Source: Nematostella vectensis (taxonomy: Eukaryota > Cnidaria > Anthozoa > Actiniaria > Edwardsiidae). Taken from it: a DNA stretch of 64,000 nt. This document shows positions 61,201 through 64,000 of this stretch, piece by piece. Under the pieces are notes generated by a model. It was not told the origin of the DNA. It did not search any database and saw only the letters and a list, made by a program, of their open reading frames with translations. The position numbers were made by a program, and so were the translations under genes. The DNA is taken from contig NC_064039.1 of assembly GCF_932526225.1 (NCBI RefSeq), positions 11,984,139-12,048,138 on the forward strand, read 5' to 3'. The first letter of the stretch is position 1. Every line of letters begins with the position of its first letter.

Positions 61201-64000
61201 ATAGAAAATACTCGGCGTAGTTACATTGGAATTCATCAATCACTCACCAAGACGATTTATGATATCCTTCCTTTTTAATTCTGCGTCAGTTGTTTCTATG
61301 AAAAAAATATAAGTTAAAAAAAATTAAGTTTTATCAACTTGAATTTACAAGCCATTATTTTTGAAATGTCCCAAGCATCCCAAAACAAGTGATTCCCACT
61401 TTCCCACTTAAACTTTTCTTGCTTGTTTTTTTCTAAACTGTTACTGACCAATTTCAATTATTGGCAAACTTTTTGCCTCGTGTGGTTTTGCAGGCATTGT
61501 TGCAAAGTTCCTGAGCTCATTATGCTAAAATCACTAAAGCTCTTTTGACGAATTGTTTATCGCAATCTTTGTTAATTTCACAAATGTTTTCAATGTTTTC
61601 CGTAATTTTGAAAACAATAAAAACCAAGTGACGTAGAGACGTTACGAGAAAATATTGCTTCAGTTGCACGTGAGACGTGAGTTGTTACGCGCTCATTTTG
61701 ATTGTACGCGCTCATGTTGATTGTTACGCGCTAATTTCGATAGTTACGCGCTCATTTTGATTGTTAGCTCTTATTTTTTATTGTTACGTGCTCATTTTGA
61801 TTGTAACGCGCTCATTTTGCTTGCAACGCGCTTATTTTGATTGTTACGCGCTCATTTTGATTGTTACACGCTTATTTTGATTGTTACGCGCTCATTTTGA
61901 TTGTTACGCTGTCATTTTGATTGTTACTCGCTTATTTTAATTGTTACGCGCTCACTTTGACTGTTACGCGCTCATTTTAATTGTTACGCGCTCATTTTGA
62001 TTGTCACGCGCTCATTTCGATTGTTACGCGCTCTTTTTAATTGCTACTCGTTCTTTTCTCGATGCCAATTGTTAACGCACTCTTTTTCTTTACAATTGTT
62101 TGTGCGATCTTTAATCTATATACTGGACAACTGGAATTGTCCAAAATTTGGCGTGTTAATTATAGTGATCAGCTGCAAGGATCTACCTATTCAGACATTT
62201 TATTATAAAATACATAGACTATGCTTGCCATACCTGGCACGGCCAAGGCGTCGTCTTCGTTCTTGTGGGGGTACTCCACAACCTTTTCTATAAAGAAGTA
62301 GAAAATCCATTTTAGTCTAACCTAAGGTTGTAAATATGCCTAGTTCAATCAACGTTGCTTTTGGACTTAGGTCGCTAGCACCTTATCGATTACAGTGGGA
62401 TTCCTTGCTTAACTAGCTTCACGTAATCGCGGGCTTCGTAGTTTTATTGCTAAAAAAGCAATTGGGTAATCCATGCATGGCTAATAAAATATATTTTTAA
62501 GATAACAAGATAACAACAGCGTTATACAAGTTGGATCCAGTCTTCAAAAGGTAAGTTCTCGTCCGTAGTCTTACCTTCTTTTTCACTATCGTCCGTTTTA
62601 TCGCTGCCTTTTTTGGGAGAGCTCTGCTCAACAACGACCTCATCTTTAGTTGGGTTTTCCGTTACTTCATCTTTAAAAGAAAATAAATATGCAATAGAAT
62701 TAGATTTCCTTGTGTAAGCAACGATGGATTTTAGTGGGTATTTTCTTCACCTCCACGCATATCTAAAGGATCATTAGAAGAAATAAAATGACGAAGGAAG
62801 GTAATTGCATGTATAACTGATAATCAACCTCGTTCCCTGGGTCCTCTCCCCCTGTCAAGAAAGAGAGAAGGCCCTAGGAAGGAGGCGAATACAGTTAAGC
62901 TCACAATTTCCTAATGCCCGTGCGCCAGCTTACCTTCGGCTTCGGGGCGGAGAGACGAGTGTTCCTTCGCTGCTACTATCCTGTCGCCCGTGCTAACCCC
63001 CAAGTTATCGTCATGTGAATCGCCCCTTACTTCATCGGCTGGCTCTGTAAGATAAATGATCTTGTGATCTTGCGGGTCACGTTTCGTCATTTTCCTTTCC
63101 ATTGAAAAACGTAATATACTAGGGAGTGAGAAGATACTAAAACATCAATTGCAATCTTTTTGATTGAATAAGGGAGGGACCATTAAAAAAATGAAAGGGG
63201 GAAAGGAGTGGGTAAGGAACAAAATAAATTCATACACGATGAAAAGCCTGGGAAAAAATGCATGCAGTCTAAACAAGACAGAAAAAAATGCATACAACGC
63301 TTTTCTCCTCACCTACTGTATCTGTTGATTACTTGTGCAAGAAACAATAAGGCATAAAGAAAAAATATATAAAAGCTGTTCCTTTACCCTTGTACGCAGG
63401 TCGGTGAGGTACCCTGTCTGTCACGTAGGCTTCTCGGTACCGGTCCCTCTCGGCCCATCCCCTATGGCGATGAGGATGGTGATGCCTGTGTCTGTGCCTG
63501 CGATGCGTGTACCGCTGACCATAGTTCATATCATCGTATTGGTCAATTTGAGAACCTGCAAATTTCGTTGTTACTTTGCAGTTTCATTCGACTAGGACAT
63601 ATACAAATTTGGCACTCTAGCGATACTTCCACGTAAGCCTCTACCCAAAGCACCAAAGTACGGTTGAACTCGTGAGATCAGTATTTAACAGACAAATCAT
63701 AACTTGATTATATATCAATACATATTCATCTGTAACCGTTAGTAACCGTTTATGCTGATGTAATAGTCTAGTGCAAGCGCAATGAAAGTGATTTTCGGTT
63801 CTCACTTGAGTTTACCCAATAGCCCTTACCTATATCTTTGAGGTCGTCGAATATCCCTGGTGATCGGCCATAGGTGTCTTCAAACGTGGTGGGTGTATCC
63901 GGTCTGTAACGAAAACGGCGCCTGTGCGGCCGCCTGTGTCGTAAGTAGTGACTTCTTCTATCCTCGTACGGCAACAGATCAGATCCTCCATACGCAGGTT
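52202..64000 (-). CDS. Modular secreted protein with two LamG-like domains; 5' end beyond the window
   Basis: Partial gene. Exons on the minus strand: 64000-63830 (open at the edge), 63555-63388, 63044-62934, 62670-62575, 62287-62234, 61295-61248, 54616-54488, 54003-53458, 52812-52202. Every internal exon begins and ends in phase 1, so each can be skipped or duplicated without frame loss. The first exons encode basic His/Arg/Tyr-rich peptide (HRHRHHHPHRHRGW, RRPHRRRFRYRPD). The next four are short and acidic or charged (DEVTENPTKDEVVVEQ). The last three form two concanavalin/LamG-like domains with matching signatures AVSIAMWV...RWTHLVGTFD...ARVYLNG and AVTVSAWV...LWTHVMGTYS...AKIYVNG. An extracellular role is inferred from the domains; the signal peptide is not in view. 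Joining the 61-64 kb exons to the LamG exons across 6.6 kb is an inference from strand, order and phase. Confidence 0.7.
53090..53380 (-). mobile_element. 3' fragment of a non-LTR retrotransposon (LINE)
   Basis: A minus-strand frame ending at 53119 reads RVCPRCHAMENEEHFLVKCP, the CX2C...HX4C zinc-knuckle-like motif found after the reverse transcriptase domain in many LINE ORF2 proteins, followed by IYKELINKQFPNF. The 5' side ends abruptly at a run of about 20 G/C. It lies in the last intron of the LamG gene in the same orientation. Only the C-terminus survives, so it is a dead 5'-truncated copy. The clade cannot be assigned. Confidence 0.7.
55199..55205 (+). promoter_or_regulatory. TATA box of the nested beta-helix membrane protein gene
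   Basis: TATAAAA 69 bp upstream of the ATG at 55274, placed correctly for initiation near 55230. It lies inside the intron of the opposite-strand LamG gene, consistent with an independent promoter for the nested gene. Confidence 0.5.
55274..60578 (+). CDS. Large beta-helix / Cys-rich / multi-pass membrane protein, two exons
   Basis: Predicted 1442-residue protein. Exon 1 (55274-55319) encodes the signal peptide MEIITRLLFLLLFVQ; exon 2 (56296-60578) is joined in phase 1 across a GT-AG intron. The ectodomain opens TVYVSRAHGHDTDSCGDN...PCKSL and then carries hundreds of residues of irregular repeats of the type VxLxNVxFxxNxxxxx, typical of right-handed parallel beta-helices. A Cys-rich stalk (about residues 830-975: CKSCPKAHYSL, CLPCPFGASC, GLLCGACAEGF, CTHC) resembles ephrin-receptor/TNFR-like modules. 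About nine or ten hydrophobic segments follow, from AWFWVVAVFYSALLAAYILY near residue 980 to LLLLLAVLMVLSQIMRLMLI, then a short cytoplasmic tail. I do not recognise a named family with established function. A receptor, channel or transporter role would be speculation. The ATG at 56262 is rejected because it lies in the intron. Confidence 0.85.
55459..55730. mobile_element. TIR element in the intron of the beta-helix gene, about 270 bp
   Basis: The left end AGGCCCGTACCCAGG and the right end CCTGGGTACGGGCCT are inverted repeats of 15 bp. GCTCAC occurs immediately outside both ends, as an imperfect target duplication. It has a poly-C stretch near the right end and no coding region. A partial relative lies at 42074-42262. 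The GTACCCAGG core is shared with the 85-bp MITE at 34161. Confidence 0.7.
60579..61247. other. 3' flank of the nested gene within the LamG-gene intron
   Basis: AT-rich sequence downstream of the beta-helix gene stop. No further exon was recognised, and no canonical AATAAA was found close to the stop; a CAATTAAAAAG near 60950 is the nearest weak candidate. A TGACGTCATAA motif lies near 61183. Confidence 0.45.
61690..62045 (+). repeat. 20-bp minisatellite, about 18 copies
   Basis: GTTACGCGCTCATTTTGATT repeats with scattered substitutions (ACACGC, CTTATT, TTTTAA). It lies in the intron of the LamG gene between the exons at 61248-61295 and 62234-62287. The GCGC-containing unit is GC-richer than its surroundings. 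Confidence 0.9.

Overview
This is a stretch of intron-rich animal DNA. AT-rich non-coding sequence, short exons with GT-AG introns, DEG/ENaC and Shal-type channel genes and many short transposon remnants fit an early-branching animal, most likely an anthozoan cnidarian such as a sea anemone. That assignment is inferred from gene content; no species-diagnostic sequence was checked. Six protein-coding genes could be assembled by eye from splice signals and reading-frame phase.

Layout. 1-2560: a 23-bp minisatellite entering from the left edge. 2560-7840: intergenic DNA with dispersed repeats and a TA-flanked MITE. 7988-15906 (+) and 21956-32175 (+): two tandem DEG/ENaC (ASIC-like) channel paralogues, six exons each, with identical intron phases and three exons of identical length. 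35704-39882 (-): a secreted five-Kazal protease inhibitor in three exons with a clean signal peptide. 40000-46980: no convincing gene; several hairpin or TIR elements and a CRE/E-box-rich tandem repeat. 46987-50604 (-): a Shal-like voltage-gated K+ channel in four exons. 52202 to beyond 64000 (-): a gene of small symmetric phase-1 exons ending in two LamG-like domains. 55274-60578 (+): a two-exon gene for a large beta-helix/Cys-rich/multi-pass membrane protein, lying inside a 6.6-kb intron of the LamG gene on the opposite strand.

The most striking observation is in the K+ channel gene. The 3' splice acceptor plus the first codons of the exon that completes the K+ selectivity filter (TTLG|YGDIVPVT) are amplified as sixteen nearly identical 48-bp tandem units. 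Because 48 is a multiple of 3, every acceptor is phase-compatible and no unit contains an in-frame stop. Choice of acceptor could therefore insert 0 to 15 blocks of 16 residues between the selectivity filter and S6. A weaker parallel exists in the first DEG/ENaC gene, where about 104 bp including the exon 4 acceptor is present in three tandem copies. Both DEG/ENaC paralogues also carry unrelated minisatellites immediately before their last exon.

The genes do not form one pathway. The two channel paralogues form a tandem family, and the K+ channel, Kazal inhibitor and LamG protein are functionally separate neighbours. All exon structures are predictions from splice consensus, phase and family homology, without transcript evidence.
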